Made by a program: the position numbers and the translations under genes. A stretch of 17,300 nucleotides of DNA from Sediminibacterium sp. GTDB taxonomy: Bacteria; Bacteroidota; Bacteroidia; Chitinophagales; Chitinophagaceae. The notes below the pieces were generated by a model. That model was not told where the DNA came from and did not search any database. It worked only from the letters and a program-made list of their open reading frames with translations. The stretch covers positions 1-17,300 of the forward strand of contig JAOASV010000061.1 of the NCBI GenBank assembly GCA_030158535.1, read 5' to 3'. Positions 6,644 through 13,183 of the stretch are shown in pieces (position 1 is the first letter of the stretch; each line of letters begins with the position of its first letter).

Positions 6644-6649
6644 AAATAA

Positions 6650-7462
6650 TTAATGTCCGCCGCCTGTCTGAAAAAATAATTGCTGTGCAAGAATGTAAAG
6701 GCCCATGATAAGCACAAACCATCCAAAACCTTTTTTAAGTTTGTTGCCATCTATTTTTTTACTGAGCCTATCGCCAATAAAAATACCGCTAATAGCAAGC
6801 GCTGTTACTGTTAATAAAAGCGTCCAATCCATACTGGAATGGCTTACATCACCGGTAAATCCAATCAATGATTTTGCAGCTATAATTAGTAGCGATGTGC
6901 CTACCGCCTGCTTCATAGGTAGTTTACTTAACATCACAAGCGCTGGTATAATTAAAAATCCGCCGCCTGCGCCCACAAGACCCGTAAGCATGCCTACAAG
7001 AGCTCCTTCTACTAGTATAAGCGGGTAATTAAATTGTTGCTCGCCCGATTCTTCGGTAGCTACTGCTGGCGTAGAACGAATCATAGAAAAAGAAGCCGCT
7101 ACCATCAGCACTGCAAATAATAACATCATCCCTAATGACTTTGTAATTTCAATGCCGGCAATATTTCCTAACTGTGTAGGAATGGCAGGGACCAAATATT
7201 TGCGGGTAGCAAAAACAGATACAATAGAAGGAATACCAAATATGATTGCTGTTTTAATATTTACAAAACCTTGTTTGTATTTTGGTATTGCGCCTACCAA
7301 ACTACTGGCACCTACAATAAATAAAGAATACGCAGTAGCGAGTACCGGTTCTACGCCAAATAAATATACAAGAACGGGTACCGTTAAAATGCTACCTCCG
7401 CCGCCAATAAGCCCCAGTGAAATGCCAATTAAAATGGACGCTACGTATCCAATTATTTCCAT
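6650..7462 (-). CDS. TauE/SafE-family sulfite (or sulfur anion) exporter
   Basis: 270-residue inner-membrane protein with about eight helices arranged as two DUF81/TauE repeats. Each repeat opens with the glycine-rich signature: GLIGGGGSILTVP at 17-29 and GLVGAGGGFLIIP at 161-173. A polar linker (about 131-145) joins the halves. The family moves sulfite, sulfoacetate and related anions across the cytoplasmic membrane. It is the first gene of the five-gene minus-strand operon, and its start lies about 55 bp from the centre of the first GTGA-N6-TCAC operator. Export of the sulfite formed by the dioxygenase would suit it; import of a sulfur anion is the alternative. Confidence 0.88.
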   Translation of the reverse strand: MEIIGYVASILIGISLGLIGGGGSILTVPVLVYLFGVEPVLATAYSLFIVGASSLVGAIPKYKQGFVNIKTAIIFGIPSIVSVFATRKYLVPAIPTQLGNIAGIEITKSLGMMLLFAVLMVAASFSMIRSTPAVATEESGEQQFNYPLILVEGALVGMLTGLVGAGGGFLIIPALVMLSKLPMKQAVGTSLLIIAAKSLIGFTGDVSHSSMDWTLLLTVTALAISGIFIGDRLSKKIDGNKLKKGFGWFVLIMGLYILAQQLFFQTGGGH

Positions 7463-7479
7463 GATTTTTTAATTTGACA

Positions 7480-7487
7480 CAAAAGTG
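7480..7487 (-). promoter_or_regulatory. Candidate activator-dependent -7 element of the sulfur operon
   Basis: The minus strand reads CACTTTTG, one base off TAnnTTTG, ending 17 nt before the tauE start. Its first base is 29.5 bp from the centre of the operator at 7509-7524, exactly as for the dioxygenase gene. A competing reading is TATCTTTT (7508-7501) with TTG at 7531-7529, spacing 20 bp, which would put the operator between the two promoter boxes. Confidence 0.45.
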
Positions 7488-7508
7488 CCTTTATAAAAAT
7501 AAAAGATA

Positions 7509-7524
7509 GGTGATAAATGTCACC
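7509..7524. promoter_or_regulatory. Crp/Fnr-type operator, site 1
   Basis: GGTGATAAATGTCACC: perfect five-base arms GGTGA/TCACC with a 6-bp spacer, the geometry of a CRP-family dimer site. It lies in the 112-bp gap between the divergent tauE operon and the dsrE-like gene. 13 of 16 bases match site 2 at 8015-8030. The neighbouring regulator has the R-E-x-x-x-R pattern expected to read GTGA. Confidence 0.7.
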
Positions 7525-7574
7525 AACCCAATTTTTACGCCTAAAAAGTATAAAAATGAATTAAATTGTGGAAT

Positions 7575-8006
7575 ATGAAAAACACAATCCTTTTATTCGC
7601 TTTTTGTTTATTAGGTTTTGGGACAAACGTATTGGCTCAAAATGCTACCGCAACTCCTATCCATAAAGTAGTCATCCAACTAAATAGCGCCGATACGGCT
7701 GCATGGGGTGGCGTAATTGGTAATATTAAAAACCTTTCTAAAATTTGGCCAACCAATTTAAATATTGAAGTAGTGGTACATGGCAAGGCCCTCGATTTTT
7801 TAGTGGCCGCCAAATCGCACCTGGTAGCAGATGTAGAGCAGCTATCTAAAAAAGGTGTTGTATTTAATGCCTGCGAAAACACCATGGGCAAATACGGCAT
7901 TACCAAGCAAATGCTTATTCCATCTGTGTTTACCGTGCCATCGGGCGTGGGTGAAGTCATTTTAAAACAAGAAGAAGGCTGGAGTTATTTAAGGGCAGGG
8001 TATTAA
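7575..8006 (+). CDS. Periplasmic DsrE/DsrF-like sulfur-carrier protein
   Basis: 143-residue protein of the DsrE/F-like fold. The ATG at 7575 is chosen because it starts directly at MKNTILLF, a normal signal peptide ending VLA at residue 21; a TTG three codons earlier would add Met-Trp-Asn and is unlikely. The mature part has the family pattern KVVIQLNS at the first strand, VVVHGKALDFL in the middle and GVVFNACENTM near the end. That last motif contains Cys100, the only cysteine of the mature protein and the family's usual sulfur-binding position. DsrE relatives in sulfur oxidisers carry persulfide between enzymes in the cytoplasm; this one is exported, so it would act beside the tsdA-like cytochrome and the YeeE pair. 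It is divergent from the operon and followed by the dioxygenase gene 89 nt later. Confidence 0.85.
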   Translation: MKNTILLFAFCLLGFGTNVLAQNATATPIHKVVIQLNSADTAAWGGVIGNIKNLSKIWPTNLNIEVVVHGKALDFLVAAKSHLVADVEQLSKKGVVFNACENTMGKYGITKQMLIPSVFTVPSGVGEVILKQEEGWSYLRAGY

Positions 8007-8014
8007 TTTGGGAA

Positions 8015-8030
8015 GGTGATATTTGTCACA
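8015..8030. promoter_or_regulatory. Crp/Fnr-type operator, site 2, upstream of the persulfide dioxygenase
   Basis: GGTGATATTTGTCACA, GTGA-N6-TCAC, just after the dsrE-like stop codon and centred 73.5 bp before the dioxygenase ATG. It overlaps a second palindrome, CACAGT-TT-ACTGTG, at 8027-8040. Near-identity with site 1 indicates one regulator for both units. Confidence 0.7.
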
Positions 8031-8051
8031 GTTTACTGTGTTTTGCTGCTG

Positions 8052-8059
8052 CATCTTTG
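8052..8059 (+). promoter_or_regulatory. Candidate activator-dependent -7 element of the persulfide dioxygenase gene
   Basis: CATCTTTG, one base off TAnnTTTG, with no clear -33 TTG at 19-21 bp. Its first base is 29.5 bp from the centre of site 2. Transcription would start near 8063, placing the operator at about -41, the position of a class II activator. Confidence 0.45.
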
Positions 8060-8095
8060 CAGTATCAAAATAAAACAAACTAAATTTTTATACTT

Positions 8096-9487
8096 ATGTT
8101 TTTTCAACACGTATACGACAAGACCTTAGCCCAAGCAAGTTATTTTATTGGTTGTCAAAAAGCAGGCGTTGCTGCGGTTATTGATCCAAAGCGCGACGTA
8201 GATACCTACCTCGAAATTGCCAAGCAAAACAATATGCAAATCACGCATATTTTTGAAACACATATCCACGCCGATTTTTTAAGTGGCTCGCGTGAACTAG
8301 CAGCTATTACGGGTGCTAAAATGTTTTTATCTGACGAAGGTGGTGAAGGTTGGGAATATGAATTTGCGCATGAAGGTTTAAAGCATGGCCAGCAACTGAT
8401 GGTGGGTAATTTAAAAATTGAGGTTTTACATACCCCCGGACATACACCAGAAAGCATTAGCTTCTTATTAACGGATACACCAGCAAGTAATGAGCCTGTA
8501 ATGTTATTTACTGGAGACTTTGTGTTTGTAGGAGATATTGGACGTCCTGACTTATTAGAAAAAGCAGCTGGCATGGTGGGTACACAAGACAAGGGTGCAG
8601 AAGAGATGTATCAGTCTATTAACCTGTTTGCCAATCTTCCTGAATTTATTCAAGTATGGCCGGGCCATGGCGCAGGATCTGCGTGTGGTAAAGCTTTAGG
8701 CGCTGTACCTAGCACAACAGTAGGTTACGAGAAAAAAAGAAACTGGGCATTTAGCTATGGAACAAACAAAGCTGGCTTTATTGATTTCTTATTAACAGAT
8801 CAACCAGAGCCGCCAAAGTATTTTGCAAAAATGAAGGAACTCAATAAAGTAGATCGTCCTTTATTAACAGAAGTACCTACCATTAAAGAAATGACAGCTG
8901 CCGAGTTAAAAGCAGCCATGGATAAAGGTGTTAAACTCATCGACACTAGAAACAAACAAGATTTTGAAAAAGGATTTATTGAGGGCAGTATCAATATTCA
9001 GGGTAACAATTCTTTTGCTACTTGGATGGGTTGGTTTGTAACGTACAACGAGCCGTTTATTTTATTAGCAGCTCCAAGTCAAATGGATGATTTAACCAGA
9101 AAATTAATGCGTATTGGACTCGACAATATCCATGGTTTTGTGGACGCTGCTAAAATTAACGAACTAACTAACGGTACATTATCAACTTCTAAAATGGTAA
9201 GCATTGCTGATGTAAAAGCAAATACGACAGCGCAGGTGATTGACCTTAGAGGTGCTGCAGAATTTAACGCTGGACATATTGCAGGTGCTACGAGTGTTTT
9301 TGTAGGTACACTATTACAAAACCTTGCTAAAGTTCCAAAAGACAAACCCGTTATTATTCATTGCCAAGGTGGTGATAGAGCGGCTATTGGCTACTCACTA
9401 CTTGTAAAAGAAGGCTATACCAACGTTTCTAATTATAGTCCAGGTATCAATGAGTGGATCAAAGAAGGGCAGCCACTTGTAAGCTAA
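8096..9487 (+). CDS. Persulfide dioxygenase with two rhodanese domains (CstB/ETHE1-like)
   Basis: 463-residue cytoplasmic enzyme with the order of Staphylococcus CstB: a metallo-beta-lactamase persulfide dioxygenase (about 1-235), an inactive rhodanese-like domain (about 265-355) and an active rhodanese (about 365-460). Candidate iron ligands by comparison with ETHE1 are His56 in THIHADF, His116 in HTPGHT and Asp141 in TGDFVF; GRPDLL follows at 149-154 and WPGHGAGS holds His201. The usual DH of the HxHxDH motif is DF, as in other dioxygenase-rhodanese fusions. The first rhodanese has LAAPSQM where the Cys loop should be. The second has HCQGGDRA with Cys403. The chemistry expected is oxidation of a persulfide to sulfite, then sulfite plus persulfide to thiosulfate. 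It has its own promoter and operator and ends at a strong bidirectional terminator. Confidence 0.92.
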   Translation: MFFQHVYDKTLAQASYFIGCQKAGVAAVIDPKRDVDTYLEIAKQNNMQITHIFETHIHADFLSGSRELAAITGAKMFLSDEGGEGWEYEFAHEGLKHGQQLMVGNLKIEVLHTPGHTPESISFLLTDTPASNEPVMLFTGDFVFVGDIGRPDLLEKAAGMVGTQDKGAEEMYQSINLFANLPEFIQVWPGHGAGSACGKALGAVPSTTVGYEKKRNWAFSYGTNKAGFIDFLLTDQPEPPKYFAKMKELNKVDRPLLTEVPTIKEMTAAELKAAMDKGVKLIDTRNKQDFEKGFIEGSINIQGNNSFATWMGWFVTYNEPFILLAAPSQMDDLTRKLMRIGLDNIHGFVDAAKINELTNGTLSTSKMVSIADVKANTTAQVIDLRGAAEFNAGHIAGATSVFVGTLLQNLAKVPKDKPVIIHCQGGDRAAIGYSLLVKEGYTNVSNYSPGINEWIKEGQPLVS

Positions 9488-9507
9488 GCTCAATAATATA
9501 TGCACAT

Positions 9508-9540
9508 AAAAAAGGCCTTCGAAAATCGAAGGCCTTTTTT
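9508..9540. terminator. Bidirectional terminator between the dioxygenase gene and rplY
   Basis: Arms 9508-9522 and 9526-9540 are perfect 15-base complements around a 3-base AAA loop. The central GGCCTTCGA arms are flanked by six A on the left and seven T on the right, so the hairpin has a T tail on either strand. It separates the converging dioxygenase and rplY transcripts and marks the right border of the sulfur module. Confidence 0.92.
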
Positions 9541-9560
9541 TAAAACTATAGTTAAGTGAA

Positions 9561-10151
9561 TTACTTCTTTTTAGTTTCTTTAGCAGCTGATGCTTCTTCT
9601 TGCTTTAACTGACGTGTCATAACTACAGAAGCAATAGGAATACGTGGAGAGTTCATGATCTCTAAGCCAGGCGCTTTCACGTCTTCTACTCTAATGTTTG
9701 CGTTAAGTGCAAGATTAGTGATGTCTACGTTAATGGTTTCTACTAAATCTTTAGGTAAAGCTTTCACTTTTAAAGATTTGATTTTGATAACGAGCTTACC
9801 ACCTTCTTTAACACCTACAGAAGTTCCAACATACTTAAGTGGTAGGGTTGCTACTACTTTTTTGTCATCTACTAGTTCTAAAAGATCTAAGTGGATTAAC
9901 GCATCTGTTACTTTGTCAAACTGAAGATCTTTTAAGATACATCTGTACTTTTTACCGTCAACGGTAACTTCAGCAATTTGGAACTCACCAGTGTACACTA
10001 AAGGCTTAAATGCCTTTGCAGAAGCGTAAAAATTTACCTCCTGAGCACCCCCGTAAATTACAGCTGGCACGTTTTCTTGAGAGCGAATTTGGCGGGCGGC
10101 TTTTTTGCCATGATCGGTCCTCAAGTGTCCTTCGATTGTAATTGTTTTCAT
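9561..10151 (-). CDS. rplY: 50S ribosomal protein L25, long CTC/TL5 form
   Basis: 5S rRNA-binding ribosomal protein. The 196-residue product has the L25 domain at about 1-92, beginning MKTITIEGHLRTDHGKKAAR with VPAVIYGG at 29-36, followed by the CTC/TL5 beta domain (about 98-180) and a charged tail ending in lysines. That two-domain length is normal outside the gamma-proteobacteria. It follows prs by 39 nt on the same strand and ends opposite the dioxygenase gene at a shared terminator. In many bacteria pth comes next; here the sulfur module does. Confidence 0.95.
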   Translation of the reverse strand: MKTITIEGHLRTDHGKKAARQIRSQENVPAVIYGGAQEVNFYASAKAFKPLVYTGEFQIAEVTVDGKKYRCILKDLQFDKVTDALIHLDLLELVDDKKVVATLPLKYVGTSVGVKEGGKLVIKIKSLKVKALPKDLVETINVDITNLALNANIRVEDVKAPGLEIMNSPRIPIASVVMTRQLKQEEASAAKETKKK

Positions 10152-10169
10152 ATTAAAAATTTTGGACGG

Positions 10170-10177
10170 CGAAGGTA
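10170..10177 (-). promoter_or_regulatory. Possible -7 element for rplY
   Basis: The minus strand reads TACCTTCG, one base off TAnnTTTG, 18 nt before the rplY ATG. The same octamer precedes prs. It may give rplY extra transcription in addition to read-through from prs. Confidence 0.3.
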
Positions 10178-10190
10178 AGGAAAAAACGGC

Positions 10191-11150
10191 TTACCCGCGC
10201 TCTTTGAGTTGAGAATGTATAAATAGGCTCGTAATACTCTTATTTTCATAGGCATTACGGATAGCGATGGCAAAGAGGTCGGCCACCGAAATCACCTTAA
10301 TTTTAGCACTTTCCTGCTTTAAAGGGATGGTATCACATACCACAAGCTCCTCTAACACACTGTTCTCGATGTTAGCATAGGCGTTTCCGCTTAATACGGG
10401 GTGGGTAATCATGGCTCTAACGCTTCTGGCACCCTTTTCCTTTAAAAGACCGGCTGCCTTGGCTAGAGTGCCTCCTGTGTCGCAAATATCATCTACGAGT
10501 ATAATGTCTTTGCCGGTTACATCCCCAATAACCACCATACTGGCAATTTCATTGGCACGCTTGCGGTGTTTATCGCAAATCACCATTTCGGCATTAAAAT
10601 AGCTGGCAATTTCGCGCACACGGTTGGTACTTCCCACATCCGGAGCGGCAAAAGCCAGGTTTTGTAATTTAAGGTCGTTGATATATGGGATAAAAATAGC
10701 TGAACTGTCTAGATGGTCTACAGGTACATCAAAGAAGCCCTGAATTTGAGCCGCGTGTAAATCCATGGTGATAACACGGTTAGCGCCCGCAGACTCTAGT
10801 AAAGTAGCAATAAGCTTAGATCCTATCGCAACCCTTGGCTTGTCTTTACGGTCTTGACGCGCATACCCGTAGTAAGGAATCACGGCAATAATTTTATACG
10901 CACTTGCTCTTTTAGCTGCATCAATCATGAGCAGGAGCTCCATTAAATTATCGGTAGGTGCAAACGTGCTTTGTACTAAAAAAACATAGTCGCCACGCAC
11001 GCTTTCTAGAAACACCGGTTGGATTTCTCCATCACTAAAACGTTGGATGTTTACTTTACCAATTGGGGCGCCAAAACGTTGTGCAATTTTTTGTGCAAGC
11101 TCCTGAGAACCAGTGCCTGAAAAGATTTTTACGGAAGGGTTCATAGTCAT
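10191..11150 (-). CDS. prs: Ribose-phosphate pyrophosphokinase
   Basis: Makes PRPP from ribose 5-phosphate and ATP for nucleotide, histidine and tryptophan synthesis. The 319-residue length is typical of class I enzymes. Visible landmarks are RFSDGEI at 37-43, the catalytic flexible loop YGYARQDRKDKPR at 94-106, the MDLHAAQIQGFF block at 129-140, and the PRPP-binding loop VDDICDTGGT at 219-228. Two close starts exist (ATG at 11150 and 11144); both give a normal enzyme. rplY follows on the same strand 39 nt later, the conserved prs-rplY order. Confidence 0.96.
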   Translation of the reverse strand: MTMNPSVKIFSGTGSQELAQKIAQRFGAPIGKVNIQRFSDGEIQPVFLESVRGDYVFLVQSTFAPTDNLMELLLMIDAAKRASAYKIIAVIPYYGYARQDRKDKPRVAIGSKLIATLLESAGANRVITMDLHAAQIQGFFDVPVDHLDSSAIFIPYINDLKLQNLAFAAPDVGSTNRVREIASYFNAEMVICDKHRKRANEIASMVVIGDVTGKDIILVDDICDTGGTLAKAAGLLKEKGARSVRAMITHPVLSGNAYANIENSVLEELVVCDTIPLKQESAKIKVISVADLFAIAIRNAYENKSITSLFIHSQLKERG

Positions 11151-11164
11151 GTAGAATATGCAAA

Positions 11165-11172
11165 CGAAGGTA
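11165..11172 (-). promoter_or_regulatory. Possible -7 element for prs
   Basis: The minus strand reads TACCTTCG, one base off TAnnTTTG, ending 14 nt before the first prs ATG. A 6-bp inverted repeat CGGTTT/AAACCG (11181-11186/11194-11199) lies just upstream and could be an operator. Confidence 0.3.
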
Positions 11173-11270
11173 TCATTTACCGGTTTAACTTTAAAACCGA
11201 CTTATGCCTATTTTATTGACATTGTACCCAACCAACCTAAAAATAAATTTGGATGAGTTGATAGCCCTAC

Positions 11271-11579
11271 TTATGCCTGTGCAGAAGGACCGCCAAAATT
11301 CATGGGGATCTCAATTTGCTCGAGGTCTTTAATGCTGCCATTACCCGCTTCGTAACGCTCAATGTTTTCGGCAAGGGCCTTCATAAAACGCTTGGCGTGC
11401 TGAGGTGTAAAAATCACCCTCGATTTTACTTTACTTTTTGGCGTACCAGGCATCACATTTACAAAGTCAATAACAAACTCGGCATTGCTATGCGTAATAA
11501 TAGCGAGGTTGGCATAACTGCCTTCTGCTACTTCTTCTGAAATTTCTATGTTTAACTGATTGCCGGGCTGTTGGTCCAT
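11271..11579 (-). CDS. DUF3467 family protein
   Basis: 102-residue protein of a conserved Bacteroidota family with no established function. The ATG at 11579 gives MDQQPGNQLNIEIS; an in-frame TTG at 11600 would add seven residues and would fall on the promoter element. The core has the family pattern GSYANLAIITHSNAEFVIDF (28-47), VMPGTPKSKVKSRVIFTPQHAKRF split across 49-72, and a C-terminal helix. No signal peptide or membrane segment is visible, so it is cytosolic. It has its own -7 element and lies just after the susD terminator, so it is probably transcribed separately from the SusCD genes. Confidence 0.85.
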   Translation of the reverse strand: MDQQPGNQLNIEISEEVAEGSYANLAIITHSNAEFVIDFVNVMPGTPKSKVKSRVIFTPQHAKRFMKALAENIERYEAGNGSIKDLEQIEIPMNFGGPSAQA

Positions 11580-11597
11580 GGTATTAAAATTGTGTAG

Positions 11598-11605
11598 CAA
11601 AAGTA
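11598..11605 (-). promoter_or_regulatory. -7 element of the DUF3467 gene
   Basis: The minus strand reads TACTTTTG, an exact TAnnTTTG match, ending 18 nt before the ATG at 11579. Confidence 0.5.
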
Positions 11606-11612
11606 ACCGAAA

Positions 11613-11652
11613 TTTTTAAAAAAAAGCGGCCCCGAGAATTCGGGGCCGCTTT
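11613..11652 (-). terminator. Strong rho-independent terminator after susD
   Basis: Arms 11623-11635 and 11640-11652 form a perfect 13-bp, GC-rich stem (GCGGCCCCGA/TCGGGGCCGC core) with a 4-base loop. On the minus strand it is followed by a run of T from the A tract at 11618-11625. It lies 23 nt after the susD stop codon. Confidence 0.92.
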
Positions 11653-11675
11653 ACTATAATTAAGTCAGAAATAAA

Positions 11676-13163
11676 TTATCTCCAACCTTTGTTAGATGTA
11701 TTTACACCATCAAGTCTTGTTGGACCACCAAAAGTGTAAAACGGTAAGCTTTCAGCTAAAGTTTCTTGTGTTTTAGCTGGAACTGGCCAATGTAAAGGTG
11801 TACCTGCTTGTAACAAGTCACGCTTTCTCATTTCATAGAACTGTAAACCAGCGCCAGTTACATATAATTCAATATGTCTCTCTGCGTGGATAGCAGCTCT
11901 AATAGCAGCTAGGTCAGCAGCAACATCAGGTAAGCCACCACGTGTTTTACGTGTACCAGCATTGATAATTGCAGCAGCACCCGCTAAATCGCCAGTGTAT
12001 GCTCTAGCTTCTGCACGATATAAATCGTTTTCTGCTTTCATAAGTTCTGGTAATGGACCTTCACCTAAAGCATAGATATCATCATATCTTTTGTGACGGT
12101 AAATAGACCAGTGGTAGTAACCACGAACTGCTTGTAACCAGTTTGATGGCACATATTCAAAGTCAGTATCAATACGCTTATCAGCACTTGCATTGGTAGA
12201 CTTTAAAGGAGTTGGGAATGTTGCATCATCTTTCCAGTGTGCACCAATATTTGGATCCAACTTGTTTACTACATACATATCTGTAACGCCCCAACCTGGG
12301 TAGGTAAGGTAGTCACCAGCATCTGCATACCATCTGTTGTAACCATCGTTCACAACATTAAAGTCAGCAGTAACACCCGCATCAGCAGCAGCTTTAACAG
12401 CAGCCCAATCGGTTGCAGCTAATTCAGTGCTATTACGTGCATTGTTTGCTAAAATACGTGCGATGAAAGAGTTAGCCATTGCTTTTAATGTAGTGTTAGA
12501 TACAGGAGCAGCGGTACCCATCCATGTGCTAGGCACAGAAAATGAGCTTGCAGATAATGCAACTGCTTCATTCAAATATCCAACAGCTGCAGCAGCAACT
12601 ACTTTGTAAGATTTAGCATCAGATAATTTAGCACCAGGGATGGTTGTTTTTTCATCCACAATAAACGCTTTGTCAAAGTTTAACGCAAGTACGCCATAAG
12701 CGATACCCATGCTAAAACGACTGTACGCTTTAACTAAATTGTCATCAGCACCATTCACACCAATTTTAACACCACCGTTCATCGCTTTAATAACGTTAGA
12801 AGCAGTGTTGATTACAGAATACATTTGATCAAATGTATACTTGGTAGTTGATTGGTAAGGATAGTTAGGTGCGTTGTTCCACTCTCTACGTGGCTCCCAA
12901 GACACATCACGCATTGCTTGGTTACCCCAAGAGCAAGATACGTTGTCTGCACTAGTAGTCATGAACATGTTCATACCATTATAGCTATGCGTACCGTTGT
13001 AGTAAGCGTTGAATAAACCACTGGCAACGTTAAAAACGTCTTCGCCACTAGCGTATACTTTCTTAAAATCAGGCTGGTTGTCATTTTGAACATCAAGTGT
13101 TTTTTTACAAGATGCAAAACTCAAAACCCCAATTGAAAGAAATAATAAAAATTTATTTTTCAT
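11676..13163 (-). CDS. SusD/RagB-family outer-membrane nutrient-binding lipoprotein
   Basis: 495-residue surface lipoprotein that caps the SusC channel and binds its substrate. The signal peptide ends in the lipobox SFASC, with Cys19 as the lipidated residue. The body has the helix-rich SusD pattern, with TPR-like segments at about 90-290 and the conserved late block ENDLYRAEARAYTGDLAGA (about 380-400) followed by RAAIHAERHIELYVTG and FYEMRKRD, typical of the family C-terminal half. Length is normal. It starts 20 nt after susC and ends at a strong terminator, so the two form a bicistronic unit. No glycoside hydrolase, peptidase or sigma/anti-sigma pair is next to it in the window, so the substrate cannot be inferred. 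Confidence 0.93.
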   Translation of the reverse strand: MKNKFLLFLSIGVLSFASCKKTLDVQNDNQPDFKKVYASGEDVFNVASGLFNAYYNGTHSYNGMNMFMTTSADNVSCSWGNQAMRDVSWEPRREWNNAPNYPYQSTTKYTFDQMYSVINTASNVIKAMNGGVKIGVNGADDNLVKAYSRFSMGIAYGVLALNFDKAFIVDEKTTIPGAKLSDAKSYKVVAAAAVGYLNEAVALSASSFSVPSTWMGTAAPVSNTTLKAMANSFIARILANNARNSTELAATDWAAVKAAADAGVTADFNVVNDGYNRWYADAGDYLTYPGWGVTDMYVVNKLDPNIGAHWKDDATFPTPLKSTNASADKRIDTDFEYVPSNWLQAVRGYYHWSIYRHKRYDDIYALGEGPLPELMKAENDLYRAEARAYTGDLAGAAAIINAGTRKTRGGLPDVAADLAAIRAAIHAERHIELYVTGAGLQFYEMRKRDLLQAGTPLHWPVPAKTQETLAESLPFYTFGGPTRLDGVNTSNKGWR

Positions 13164-13183
13164 GTTGTTTGGTTTTCTATTGT

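Noticed and set aside
7566..7574. TTG start for the dsrE-like gene
   Set aside because: It would put Met-Trp-Asn in front of an otherwise perfect signal peptide; the ATG at 7575 is better.
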